A stretch of 64,000 bases of DNA from Tribonema minus (GCA_017506865.1 JAFCMP010000168.1:434001-498000); one strand, 5' to 3'; shown: positions 28,479-40,560, counted from the first letter of the stretch. Program-made: numbers and translations. Notes: generated by a model not told the origin, from the sequence alone.

Positions 28479-29275
28479 ACGCCGCCGCTGCCACTGGCTG
28501 CGTTGCGTCGCGCAACTTCCGCTTTACTCTAGGGGGATGCTGCACAGTCTATGGCGCTCACCTTCGCCAGCCGGAATGGAGAGGGGCAGCTGTGGGGGAG
28601 GGGGAGACGCAGGGGGCAGGGAGGGGGCGGGGGACGGACAGCGAGCTCTGCTCCAGGAGAATTGCGGTGCGGCGTCGCAGCGGGAGCGCACCGCTGGAGA
28701 TTTTGAGTGTGAGCGGCCATGCGCCTAGCTCAGGGGCTGTCGGCACGGCAGCGCTTGGCCGTTGCCGCGCCTGGCTCAGGCGCGAAGGCCACATGCGCAC
28801 TGCCGCAACGCATTGCGCAACAGCGCGCTGACTACCCCCTGGCCCCCTTTTCAAGCCCCGATGCGTGTTTTGAGTCCGGCAGGAGGCGCCCCTTTCAGGC
28901 GCTGTTCCTGCACGCGGGCGTCGGCTCAGCCCCTGCTGCCGCTGCCGTCTTGTCAATAATAGACTGCGCGCACTTTCTGGGAAACTCTGCCTGACATCTT
29001 ACGGCTTTGCCTGACTGCAGCATACACTTGGCTTGCGGATACATACTGGCAATAGGCAGCTTTCTGTTTGCAGCTACCGATGCGCGCACCATGAATGTGC
29101 TCATGTGCGAAGTTACGGTTCCCTGTAGCCATCACAACAACAATTACAAAATAATCCGATTTCCTGTTTTCTCATCGACACCTTAACTTCAACTTGATGT
29201 TGATGATCAACTTCAACTTGATGGTGATGAACTCGTGCTTTGCAAGCTCATGGTGATGCTTGTATAGTTGAGGCG
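28479..29275. other. intergenic region between KARI and the fusion gene
   Basis: No gene is recognisable. The stretch 29183-29232 contains repeated 'CTTCAACTTGATG(T/G)TGATGA' words. The fusion-gene promoter would be expected here. Confidence 0.45.
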
Positions 29276-32200
29276 ATGAAGCGGAAGAATCCTGCTTCGT
29301 TTACTAATCTGGCCGCTGCTGCTGCCGCAGCACTGGCAGCAGGTACAGCCGATGGCACAGAAGTCGCCACTGCCCCAGCACAGCAAACCCTGCCAATAGC
29401 ACCAGCATCGCCACGACACCCTTGTGGCCTTCCCCGGTCAGCCTGGGAGAGAAGCGAACTGGATGAATGGGATGGGTGTGCGTGTGGCAATGAGATGTGC
29501 TCAGCGAGCAGAGGCAGGCGTCAGCCGCCGGCATTGCAGACGCCGATGTTCAGGTATGTCGTCAGGGTTGTCGTCGTGGTTCGGCATTGAGATTGAGGAC
29601 CGCGCCAAATAAACTCATGGTTATGTTTTTTGCAGCCGCATACAGCGGTGGGTTATGGGGGTGTGCTGGAACCGTGATTCAGGGCGACTAGCCGCCATCG
29701 TCAGCGCTTGACAAATGACTGATGGTGCTTGCAATGTTTTCATTACTCATCGCTGCAGCATCAAGCACTACTGCAACTCCGCCACGGGGGAGCGCAAGGT
29801 GACGGTCGCCGGCCTGCAGAACCCCAGGCCCGTGGCAAAAATCATCTTCACTTTGGACGCCAGCAGGTGATAATCACCTGGTGATTACTACTTGACACGT
29901 GCAATGTATGCACAACGGACGATGCCAGACTGTCCGAGGCGGTCATTCACTCTGATCTCAGGCATAGCTGCTGGCGCTGAGCACGCTGTTATCACGATCG
30001 GGCAAGCCCGGGCAGTGCCTGTTGCCGCTTGAAGCGCCCTTGTCGCTCGCACTTGTACTCCATACGCATCAGTCTCCTACCAACGTCAAGTTCCGCGTGG
30101 CGCAATCGGCCCCAGCCCTCGCCGCCCACCCATGCGCAGTGCAGACCGCTATGCCTCCTTCAGATCCAGCGCCACACCATTGCGCACCTTGCTGTTTTCA
30201 AGCGCGCTGACACACACACACCCCAGCGCGGTTCTCACCCCCCACCCCCCTCCACCCCCCTCTCCTTCTCGCCGCCGATGCAGGCGGTGGGCGCACGTCA
30301 AAAGCGTGCTCGTCACGGAGCCGCATCGCGGCAAGGGCCTGGGCGCGCTGCTGTTCATGGAGCTCTTTGCGGCGGTGGCGCGGCTAGGCGTGCCGCAGAT
30401 ACGACTGGAAGCGGAGGTGCGTACGCTCGCGAACCTGTAGCCCTAAACCCTGACCGTTTGGGGTCAGAGTGTCTTGATGGTGCTGTTGCGGGCACGCATT
30501 CAAAGGGCTGTGGCTCGTTCATCCGCTGATGGCGGTGGCGCTGGCGCTGGAACACTGTAGTGCTGGTGACAGCGCACGTGCGTATGCGGGCGCAATGCTT
30601 CTGTCTCAGCAAACTGGGCCACCCCCTCCCTTCTCGCGTGCGGTGCCGGTGCTGGTGCCGGTGCGGTCACTTGCGACCACGTGCAGACGCCACTGTGACC
30701 TGTCTGCGCTGCACATCATCTGGACGGCGCTGTCACAGCTGCACTACGCGTGCACCGTTGCGCTCGACGTGACCGCCGCCGCTGCCTGCTGCGCTGCCGC
30801 GCCGCCGCCGCCTCCGCGCCGCCGCCGCCTCCACGCCGCCGCCGCAGGAGGACACGCGGCGCCACAACCGCCTCGTGCGCTTCTACGAGGGGCTCGGCTT
30901 TGCGGTGCGCGACGGCGCGTCCGTCCTCCACCTCGCGCACGGCGACGAGACGACGTACCGCAGCGTGCCCATGTACCGCGTGCTGCGCGGCGACGCGTTC
31001 GACGCGTACGCCGCCGCGCACACGCCGCTCGCCGAGGGCGCCGCGTTCCTGCTCGTGCGCATGCGCGCGCGCGGCGGCGCCTTCGTGCGCGCCGCCGCGG
31101 ACGGGTCGCTTGCGGTGACGGCGGCGGCGGCGGCACAGGCGGCGACGGCGGAGGCGCGGACCGGGGAGCGCTGCTGCGAGGGGGAGGGGGAGGGGGGGGG
31201 CGGCGGGCACGCGCGCGGCGGCAGCGGGTGAGCGCTCGCGTCCAGCACTTTGTGGGGGTCATGCGTGTGCTGTCAGGACCTGCTTGTTGTGAGAGTTACG
31301 GTATCACTTGCGGCACACCAGAGTGTACGCGCGTTCGGAAGGTTCTGCCATCGGCCCTCTGTAATGCCTCCGTTGGGCGGTGCGGCGTGGGTGCGTCCAA
31401 TGCCCTCCTATACATACTAACCCCCGGTAAACTGCCCCCGCTCGCACGCCGCGACCCGCGACGCGCGCCGTCAGCGACGACGATGACGCCGGCGGCGGCG
31501 GGCGCTGGATCCTGCTGCAGGAGGCGGCCGGCATGGTGTGCTTCGAGAGCTCGTACGGGCGCTTCCTGTGCGCGGAGCCGGACGGCAAGGTCGTCGCGGA
31601 CAGGCGCTGGGACGACGCCTGGGAGCACTTCAGCGTGGAGGCGTGCGCGGCGCCGGAGGAGGGGGTGGGGGAGGGGGGGGTCGGGGGGGGGAAGGGGGGG
31701 GGGGCGAGGGGGATGATGCGGACGAGTGGTTCGCGCTGCGCACGCACCACGGGCAGTACCTGTGCCTGGACGCAGGTGCGCAGCGCGGGGGTCTGTAGGT
31801 GATTGATTGCGGCGCGGTGCTGAGCGCTGCTGATCGGTGCCGCCTCATCAGCGAGCTGTTAGACTAAGTAGATGATCAGACTTTGTACAGGATGGAGGGT
31901 CCGGTCCTTGTGTCCGTGAAGTGGCGCCGTGCACCACGCTCAGGGGCAGCTCCGTGTAGCGCAGCAGTTTGGATTTGCCCAGTTGGCTCAGCGCTCGACA
32001 AAGCCAGATGGTCATTGGAGGGGAGCCGGTCAGAAAACATGAAATGGCGCTCTGGTGTCGCAGTGCACACCTGGCTAGATTAGATGTCCTCTCTCCCATA
32101 AATTGTGTCACGACTTGTGAGCACCTCGTCTAGCCAATGCTGACGATCATACGTGCTGCTGCGCATGGCATGACCTCACCAGGCGTTCGACTGCAGTACT

Positions 32201-32850
32201 CGGCGCTTGCTTGTCTCATACTTGGTGGGTAGGCACTGTAAATTGATGCCCATTGCAATATGTATGTACCAGATTTGCTGCTGGCGTTGAAGCGATGGGT
32301 ACGGCCATATCATGGTGACAGCACCAGCTCTCGTCCGATCGCTGAAGTTAAGCACCCTTGAGCGGAGCTAGTACTACGGTGGGGGACCACGTGGGAAGCC
32401 TCCGTGCTGTACTCTTTTTTTCTCCACAACTGATGCAGCTGATCCTGGTCTTGGTGACATACTGTGCTCTTGTTGGTTTCTATTTTGCGCAAACTTGCCC
32501 CAGATGATCATATTCAACGCTTGCCAGCACCTCCCCCTCTTCTCAGCCCATCCTCTGCCCCCTCCCCCCCCCTTCGCGCCCGCCGCCGCAGAGCACCACA
32601 CCATCTCCTGCACGCCGCAACGCGCGCTGTGGCGCTCCGACGCGCGCACGGGCGTGTGCCAGTGCGAGGGCCGCGTCGACGACAGCGGCGGCAGCAGCGG
32701 CGGCGGCGGCAGCGGCGGCGCCGCGGCAGTCGCGGCTCCGCCCGCCGCGCCGCCGGTGTCGCGCCGCCAGGCCGCGCTGCAGCGCCACCTGCGCCGCATG
32801 CGCGCTCGCAACTGCGTCGCGTACGTGTCTGCGCGGTGGCAGAGCGCTGC

Positions 32851-32916
<66 letters not shown>

Positions 32917-35896
32917 AGCAGGCATCGGCGCGCGCGGGCGCTTCAGCGTCTGGACCGCGCTGTCCGCGCTGCGGCGGCACCGCTGCCCGCTCGCGCGCGG
33001 CGTGACGGCAACGCACCTGGAGCTGCTCGTCCTCACGGCGCTGGACCTGCAGCGCAAGGTTAGGGTAGGGTTAGGGTTAGAGTTAGGGGTAGGGGTAGGG
33101 TTAGGGCGCTGCGGAGCGGTGGCGCTTTCGTTTTCAGGTTAGGGTTAGTGTTAGGGCTACGGTTAGGATTAGCGCGCTGCGCAGCGGTGACGCTTAGGGT
33201 TGGTGTTAGGGTTAGGGTTAGGATTAGGATTAGCGCGCTGCGGAGCGGTGACGCTTTCGTTCTCAGGTTAGGGTTAGTGTTAGGGTAAGGGTTAGGGTTA
33301 GGATTAGCGCGCTGCAGAGCGTTGACGTTTCGCTCTCACTGTTAGGGTTAGGGTCAGGGTTAGCGCGCTGCGGAGCGGTGACGGTTTTGTTCTCAGGTTA
33401 GGATTAGGGTTAGGTTTAGGGTCAACGCGCTGCGGAGCGGTGACGCTTTCGTTCTCAGGCTCAGGCAGCCAGCTGCGCGTGCATGCCGTACGTAGTCTGC
33501 CTCTGGAATCGCGTTTCGGCCCCTCGTGCCTGCTGGACCTGCAGCACAAGATGTGCGTGTGCCCGCACAGCGGGGCGATGCATGCCTCGCTCGGAGGCAG
33601 CGACGCTGCAGAGTCGCATGCCGTGTTCAGGCTCTGCAACTACCTTCGGGCTCGCCGCTGTTCGGCGCGCGCGAGCCCGCTGGGCAAGTTTGGCGATAGG
33701 CGGTGTGCGCAGTAGCGTCGGACGCTGGCTGCGCATCCTCCCCCCCCCTTTTCGTGGCTGCGGCGCAGTGCGGGCGCTGCGCCGGCGCACCACGCAGCAG
33801 GCCACAGACAAGCTGACCACTGCGGCGCTGCGGGACCTGCAGCCACACTGACAACTTTGCAATGCTGCTGCTCGGTGCAGAGCATTGCAGTGCCGCACGA
33901 CCCTGCGGGGCCGCAGACGCGCTGACAACCTTGCAATGCTGCTCCGTGCAGACAGTGTGGTGCAGCTGCGTGCGGCATCCTCTGCGTGTGGCGCCCTCAC
34001 GCACACGCGCTACGTGATAAACGCTTCCTGAGCGCCTCTGAATCAACCCCCCCCCCTCGCTGTCGCCACCCCCCCCCCCCCAGTGCGAACCGGACTGGGT
34101 GGTCGTGGTGGGCCTGCTCCACGGCCTCGGGCGCATACTCTGCGAGCCGCCGCCCGTCAGCGGCGCGGCGCCAGCAGCGGCGGCGGCGGCGGCGGCGGCG
34201 CGAGACCCTGGGGAGGAGGAGGAGGGGGAGGGGGACGAGGACCGCGACTGCGGGCTGGCAGAGTACGCGTGGGTGGTGGGGGCGCCCTTTCCGGCGTGCA
34301 TCGCGTGCCCGAGCTATAATGCGGCGAGCCCCGACGCGGCGGACCCCGCGGTCTGCGCGCGCGCGACGGGGCGCTACGCGCGCGGCGCGGGGCTCGACGC
34401 GTGCATGCTCACGTGGACCGGTGAGTGGGCGAGCGCTGCCGCGTGGTGGCGGTGCGTAGATGCATGCATGCGTAGATGCGTACATGCGTAGATGCATACA
34501 TACGTAGATGCATACATACCCCGCCCCTCTGCGTGCGCGGCGCGGGCCTGGACGCGTGCATGCTCACGTGGACCGGTGAGCGAGCGCTGCTGCGTAGCGC
34601 GGCGGCGGCGCGTAGATGCATGCATACCTGGCCCCTCTGCACGCGCAGAATGCGGGGCGCGAGGTCCGACGCCTGAATGCGGGGCGCGAGGCCCGACGCC
34701 TGTATGCATGACGCCTGCATGCATCTACACGCCGTCACGTGGGACCGGTGCGCGAGCGCTGCAGGCAGCAGTGGCGGAGTGTAGGTGCATACATACCGTG
34801 CCGCTCTGCATGTGCCTTGCCCGCGAATGTGCTCGCTGGCGTGGAACAGTGAGCGCTGCCACGCGGCGGTGTAGATGCATACACAGCGTGGCGTTCTGCA
34901 TGCCCGCAGCGCAGCGCTTGATGTGCGCTTGCTGCTGGCGTCAACTGGCGAGCGCTGCTGCGGGGTTGTGTACAAACACATGAACACACATCGACTGCTA
35001 TGTTGCTCAGCGAACGTGAGGGTAGGTACCTGTTACTATGCGTCCTCGGGCACCGGCGCTGTGCTGCGATAGCGCAGACCCGTTCGCGGGAGCCTGTATG
35101 TTGTGGTGGTTTGCCGGTGCGGTGTGGTGCGAGCGCACACATGTGTTGTGCTTGCGGTGTCGGAGGCCATCACCGGCCCCAGGAGCTTTGTGCTCGGCGC
35201 GCGTTCAGCCACCGGATGTCGTGTCCTTCAAGTCGGCGGCCGTTTTGTACTTGCTTGCTGCTAGCCACTCGGCACGGTGTGGCTCCGTTGCAGTGCTCAA
35301 CGCATGCTGCCGGATTTTCACGCGCGTTGCAGTCACATGCGGGTGCGTCGCTCGCTCCCGGACGCTCTGCAGAGAGTCGCCATGCTTCCGCCCCACACCA
35401 ATCATTGCAATATCATGCCCGGTCAAGGCGCTGCACGTTCCACTTTGCCGTTGCGCGCGGCGCCGCGGTGCTTTCTGCCTGTGGTCGTTGTGCAATACTT
35501 CGAAGTATCAATCTTTGTACATGCCACACACAGCATCCCCTGCGCTCAACAGCGCACGCGCGCCGCCGCCGCCGCCGCCGCCGCTGCCGCCGCCGCGCCG
35601 CAGGCCCGGAGTACGTCTACCACGTGCTGCGCGCCGCGCGCTGCGCGCTGCCGCCGGACGGCCTCGCCATGCTGCGCTACTACCCGCTCGAGCCGTGGCA
35701 CGCGGGCGGCGCGTACGGCGCGCTGACGTCGAGCGCTGACGCGGCGCGCCTCGCGGGCGTGCGGCGCTTCGACGCGTCGCGGCGCGCGACGCTGCGCAGC
35801 GTCACGCACCGGCACCGCGCGGTGGACGTCGACGATGCGCTCGCGCGCCTGCGGCCGCTCGTCGACCGCTACGTGCCCGCGGAGCTGGACTGGTAG
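29276..35896 (+). CDS. GNAT acetyltransferase / fascin-like / myo-inositol-oxygenase-like fusion protein
   Basis: Eight exons: 29276-29553, 29759-29866, 30284-30416, 30848-31227, 31475-31775, 32592-33058, 34084-34420 and 35604-35896. The N-terminus is Ala-rich and unknown. Exons 2-4 encode a GNAT fold ('VKSVLVTEPHRGKGLGALLF' acetyl-CoA loop, then 'HNRLVRFYEGLGF'). Exon 5 encodes a beta-trefoil segment of fascin type ('YGRFLCAEPDGKVVADR', 'FALRTHHGQYLCLD'). Exons 6-8 match myo-inositol oxygenase in order: 'FSVWTALSAL', 'DWVVVVGLLHGLGRIL', 'GAGLDACMLTW', 'PEYVYHVL', 'LEPWHAGG', 'VRRFDASRR' and the end 'LVDRYVPAELDW'. Iron ligands are partly lost: the HD pair is HG, and the His before EYxY is Gly. 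Exon 5 needs a 1-base frame change inside its G tract (about 31660-31710): an assembly error in the homopolymer, a tiny intron, or a real lesion. The exon-1 start is the first Met before an open frame and is tentative. Confidence 0.8.
32298..32414 (+). rRNA. 5S rRNA: 5S ribosomal RNA gene inside an intron
   Basis: The 117-nt segment starts 'GGTACGGCCATATCA' and ends 'CTCCGTGCTGTACTC', which pair as the 5S terminal helix. It contains the expected 'CACCAGCTCTCGTCCGAT' and the internal polymerase III control region (A box 'GAAGTTAAGC', then 'GAGCGGAGCTAGTAC', then 'GGTGGGGGACCACGTGGGAA'). An 8-base T run follows at once (about 32414-32421), a normal polymerase III terminator. It lies in sense orientation in intron 5 (31776-32591) of the fusion gene. 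It looks intact, so it may be expressed; a single dispersed 5S gene or a recent retro-copy are both possible. Confidence 0.9.
33059..33458 (+). repeat. telomere-like (TTAGGG)n composite satellite in intron 6 of the fusion gene
   Basis: The array starts exactly at the donor of exon 6 ('CGCAAG|GTTAGGGTAGGG'). Blocks of perfect and variant TTAGGG alternate with a unit of about 32 bp, 'GCGCTGCGGAGCGGTGACGC' followed by 'TTTCGTTCTCAG', at about 33106, 33173 (partly lost), 33236, 33306, 33362 and 33425. Each spacer end reads 'TCTCAG|GTTAGG', so an acceptor-like and a donor-like site are fused. Period is 60-70 bp. Confidence 0.9.
34379..34965 (+). repeat. copies of exon 7 end plus donor in fusion-gene intron 7
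   Basis: The exon-7 tail 'GAGLDACMLTWTG' with donor at 34421 is copied at 34535-34580, nearly intact with donor GTGAGC. More degenerate copies end at about 34746, 34848 and 34953. Every copy is followed by 'GAGCGCTGC'. The copies are separated by TAGATGCATACATA-type microsatellite. Confidence 0.85.
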
Positions 35897-37070
35897 GTAG
35901 CGCGTGCGCGTTTCGCGAGACGTTGGCGTAGCGTGTGTATCCGCCGCACGCGGCGCGGCCGCTGCTGCGATGGGCTTCGATAGATGTACTTCGAAGTATT
36001 TGTGCATACACGGCGGGCGTAGCCGCCGCTGCTGCTGCTGGCTGCAATGATTGTTTCCTGCTGCCGGATGTGCTGCCGTACGTGGCCCCGCTCGTTGAGG
36101 AGCGCTGCTGCGCGATGCGTCAGTGCTCGCCCAGACGGGCGAAAAGCGGGCGCGCTCCACAAGCGCAGCCGGTGTCACACTAGCAGCAGTAGCAGCAGCA
36201 GCAGCACAGTAATGTACATGGGCATCAACGGTTCCTCGTGTCTCGCATAGCGCTGGTACACGTAGTAGACTCACATGGTAGACACCTGGCCTGTGTGCGC
36301 ACTCCGTGGCATACACAGTCATATCTGGATGGGGCAGTAGAGGGTTTGTGCATGTCAAGCCTTGTAGCCTGCGTAATCAATGGCACCGGCAAGCTGACAA
36401 TGTACTCGTACTGAGTCACTCGGCTGTGCTGTGGGCAGCAGGTTTATTGCTCTCTTGCCGTGCTGCAATCCGTGAAGTGACAGTTTGCTCTCTTGTCGTG
36501 CTGCGACTCTTGAAGTGACAGTTTACGCGTGATGATGCCATTGGTGTATATGCTGTATACTTCTCCATGTCGCATCTGTGCATACTCAAATACCGGCAAG
36601 TCAGCTGCTGCAGCACGCACATCTGCCAATGGCTATGCCGCCTGCTAGGCATGCAGTGCCAGCTCATGCATTCTCGCCTGCATATATACATGCGAAGCAT
36701 CATCTGCCGTGCTAATGTTCTGCGCAATCCGACCAAGCATGCCATGCATGCATGCGTGCACGGCCAACAGTATCAACACGCTGGGATACCACAAGGATTT
36801 GCAAAGTGATCTGTCCAGCTTACCTGTGGAGCACGGGCGCTGCCTGTTCACAGCATCTCTCGGCACATGCAAATGGCGCTGTCAACCGCATGAGGTGCGC
36901 AGCTGTTGTAGAACTTCAGCACACGATGCTGTACCGCATCAAGACGTGGCAGAGCAAACGAAACTCGGGAGAAAATGATACTTCTATGAACAACGTGCCT
37001 CTGTGTATTGGTGCAGCAAATGGTAACGAACGTACTGCAGCAATTTACGTCTGCTGACTGATGAGGTACG
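35897..37070. other. region without a recognised gene
   Basis: This lies between the end of the fusion gene and ankyrin copy B, which is read toward it. From about 36737 the sequence resembles the 3' flanks of ankyrin copies A and C (a 'GCATGCCATGCATGCATGC' word, 'GCTGTCAACCGCATGAG', 'AACGTGCCTCTGTGTATTG'), so the duplicated unit extends roughly 330 bp beyond the stop codon. Confidence 0.55.
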
Positions 37071-38563
37071 CTACAGAGCCAGCATAGCGTCCACGCTGTG
37101 CCGCAGCTGCATGTACATTGCCCTACTCATGTCGCTGCATGGGCAGCCATTTGCTAGCGCCCACTCCACCGCTGACACTATGTTTGCGTGGCGATCCGGC
37201 TCAATACGGTGGGCCCATCCTAGAAATGCCAAGGTCCTCTCTTCATTCCACGGACAGCCATTGTTGTGCGCCCACCGCAGCAGATCTAGGTGACCCCCCT
37301 GGATTGCTCTAAAGCAGACCGTCCAATCCCACGGGCAGCGCTGCGCCCGCAGCAACTGCAGAATGTCCAGACGCCCCACCCTCGCTGCACACGCGCACGC
37401 GCTTTCATCGCAGGCGCAGCCGACCTCGTGCAGCCACTGAAGCACGTGCAGGTGGCCTCCAGACACGGCTCCCGAGTATGCGCGTGCGTCGAAGAGGCAG
37501 CCATTTGCGTGCGCCCATTGTAGAAGCTGGAGATGACCGTTGCTCGCCGCATCGCAGGACGTCCAGCCGTCCCACGGACAGCCGTGGCGTCGAGCGTACT
37601 GAAGGACGTGCAGATGGCCGCGCCACGCAGCGGCACTGCATGCCATCGCGTCCCACTGGCACCCGGCGTCGCGCGCCCACCTCAGCGCCTCCAGGTGCCC
37701 TGCGCCGGCTGCCGCAGCGCATGTACGCCAGTGCAAGGGGCACCCGTTGGCATGCGCCCACTGGAGCACCTCCAGGTGCCCCCCGCGAGCTGCTGCTGTA
37801 CACGTGCGGTAATGTAAAGCGCACCCATTGGCGTGCGCCCACTGCAGCATCTCCAGATCCCCCCGTGCAGCAGTCGCCTCGCATACGGACGAGCCCGAGA
37901 ACAAGCTGATGCGTGCGTGTTTGGCGTTTGCGAAAATGCATTGAACCACTTCTAAAGTACCGCACATGGCAGCATGCACCAGCACCCTCTTTGTCATTGT
38001 GCACCCGTTTGTGAATGCCCACTGTATGAGGGGGGTAGATGCAACCTAGCGCAGAGGTTTGTTTCTCACGTGCCGCCAGCCCCCCTAGCTGCATGCTCTT
38101 GGCATAAAGCGTACGCCATGCAGTGCTCACGGACGAAAGCTGGAGATAGTGCCCGTGTGGCAGAAACTCGAAGATTTTCATCCACATGTCTGAGATCATC
38201 AGCAAGTGCAGGAGTTTGAAGTCAGTCACATGCACCTCAGAATACCAGTGGAGAGGTAGGCCACATGTTACAGACACGCTCGAAGGCGCGCCCCCCCCAA
38301 CATGTGCGGTGTCTTTCATTTGCAGTAGGAGGATGAGGACGGCTGCAGTTAGTTATGCGGCCAAACTCAACATACACGACCACATCCTGCACTGCCTGGT
38401 CGACGCTCAGGAACGAGATTGTGTGGGATAAGCCGTCCAGTCGACACAACCCACTTGTTATGAAATCAAGCATCTTACCACGTTGCTGTTGGCTAGCTTC
38501 CGCTTTAGCGTCACATGATGCAGCCAGAGCCAGGACACGAGCCTTCTTCCTTGTTGCCACCAT
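37071..38563 (-). pseudogene. F-box-like/ankyrin repeat gene, copy B (one frameshift)
   Basis: Exon 1 (38563-38479) is 'MVATRKKARVLALAASCDAKAEAS'. The second exon runs from about 38240 to 37071 with the F-box-like 'MISDMWMKIFEFLPHGHYLQLSSVSTAWR', then about ten ankyrin-like units and the end 'VEWALANGCPCSD..YMQLRHSV'. A 5-base deletion near 38045 relative to copies A and C ('GCTAGGTTG' against 'GCTAGCTATGGTTG') shifts the frame after 'EKQTSAL'. The frame downstream (37997 to 37071, 308 residues) is fully open and has a Met at its start, so a shortened ankyrin-only protein could still be made. Confidence 0.75.
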
Positions 38564-40560
38564 CGCGTGAGCTTTGAGCGACCGAAAGTTCACGTTTGAA
38601 GTCTTGCATGAAGTCGTGATATATATCCGGGGTGGCTCGCCGGAGAGGACCTCTGTGGGCTGCAAGGCGCGCGCAGCACAGACAGACGCGCAAAGCTCAG
38701 GGCAAAGCCAACTCGCAGAACCCCCGCCCCCCGCTGGACTCTCTGCTCCAATGCTGGACTGCGAGCTGGGCTACGTGCAGCAGCAGATGTGGCAGCAACA
38801 GCTGTAGGATACCGCACCGGGCCATTACACCAATGAACAGCAGCTCAGCAGCAGCACTGCAGTCACCAGGTGAAGGATTCAAAGCGCCAAGGCCAAGTAT
38901 GCTCTAGGCATAACTATGTGCTGCACCAACACGTCGCTGGCTTAGCGCAGCTTCAGAGCAAGCTTCTCAGCAGCGCTTTGGCGAGTGCGCGCTCTTGTGG
39001 AAAATGTGTGAAGATAAGCATCTTTGCAAGAGCTTGATGATGGGCTTGGCAAGTCGGCATCAACTTGATGCCATCAAATCTGTATGCAAATTTGCACCGG
39101 CTGTTTTGACAACACTCACAAGGACGGCCGCAGGCAGATCTGCACATTGCTGAATTTGGAATAACACAATACCATGATGCAGGTAACACGCCTGCACACA
39201 GCAGTCTGCAGGCGTCTGAGTGGGCGACGGGCTGGCGACAGTATTTTAGATCTGATTCTCACCAGTTGTTGGCTATGGCAACTGGCGCACCTGAAGTCAT
39301 GCAGCATGCAATCCTCTGGCAGAGCTGCTTGCTGTCAGCCAGATGTGTGTCAGCCAGATGTGTGCTTGCTTAGCGCTGGTTTTTGCGCTCCAGGGGGGAG
39401 CGATACGCAGGCGTGCTGGAGCACCACTATGTGGCACTTCCTTTGGTACAATGGTTGTCAGCAGAGAGTGGAGTCTGGTGCTTGTGTCAGCTGCTTGCAG
39501 CCATGTCGACCTTTCCAGAAGTTTACTCTTGCTGACCGTCCTACATCCACGCATTGGCGCAACCAGCGCAAGGATCTGCAACAGCAATTGTGCGCGTGCC
39601 AAGAAATGCTTGTGCTGCGCCTCGCTGCAGCCCTGCTGCGATATCACGGATGGCGTTAGAGCAGACACGACCGTGGGTCAGCGTCAGTGACAGCCTGCTT
39701 GCGTGCGCGCGTCACCGCGCGCATGCATTCATGCCCTACTTTTTGACAATCTCCATCCACCCCATCAGGCAACACAGGCACACACACACACCCCGCACGC
39801 ACGCGCGCTGCACTGGCACCGCTGCTGCACATGCTGGATGTGCAGTCCCCCCCCCCCTCCCCCCTCCCTCCTTCTTGAACGGCAATGCAGCAGCAGTCCT
39901 ACTCGGCGGCGGGCTTGCCCCGCCGCGCGCCCCGCTGATGACATGCTGCTGCTACTGCACTGTGCTGCTGCAAAGCTCACCATTGCATGTTCATTCGGGC
40001 TGCACGTGCTGGCACCAAAATTATCTGTACTGACCGTGTACATGACCTGGCCTAAGCAGCTGGGTCGGCCTTCAATCATAGAGGGCGCCGGGGGGGGGGG
40101 GGGGGGGGGAAGGTGGTGCTGCATGCTGTGTGACTCTGTGACTGCTTGCGACGACATGACTTGGGTACATGCATCTGCATACGGAACTATACAGTACCAG
40201 CAATTCACTACAACCTGGCCGTTTTGTACATTGCATCCTAGCAGGGCAAGTCCGTCTAAGCATGCCATGCATGCATGCAGGCAAGCATGGCTGACAGTCT
40301 CAACACTCATTCAGGGTCGCAAAACTTAATCTTACCTGCCAGTGTGCAGCGCGCATACTGCCCGTTCACATCATCCCTCGGCACAGGTAAGCGGTGCTGT
40401 CAACCGCATGAGACGCGCAGCTGCTGCACACCTTCAAGACATAGCAGACCAGACAATACTCGGAAGAAAATGACATTAACAACGTGCCTCTGTGTATTGA
40501 TGCAGCAAACGGTGCTGAATAGACTACTGCAGCTTCTGCTTGACTGATAAGTTGCCAGTG
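38564..40560. other. region between ankyrin copies B and C, no recognised gene
   Basis: I find no supported protein. The 5' flank of copy B (about 38564-38700) is similar to the 5' flank of copy C exon 1 (about 44270-44425), including 'CGGAGAGGACCTCTG(T/A)GGGCTGCAAGGCG'. From about 40255 the 3' flank unit shared by the three ankyrin copies begins. A G homopolymer of about 20 bases is at 40090-40108 and a C-rich tract at 39846-39870. Confidence 0.5.

Noticed and set aside
31848-32111. Minus-strand protein fragment ('SQLGKSKLLRYTELPLSVV')
   Set aside because: It looks protein-like but matches no family I know and lies within an intron; too weak to annotate.
33460-33715. Additional exon of the fusion gene after the telomere-like array
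   Set aside because: It has an acceptor-like CAG and an open frame, but the codons ('CAQAASCACMPYVV' style, Cys/Arg-rich) have no counterpart in MIOX proteins, and direct joining of 33058 to 34084 preserves both phase and homology.
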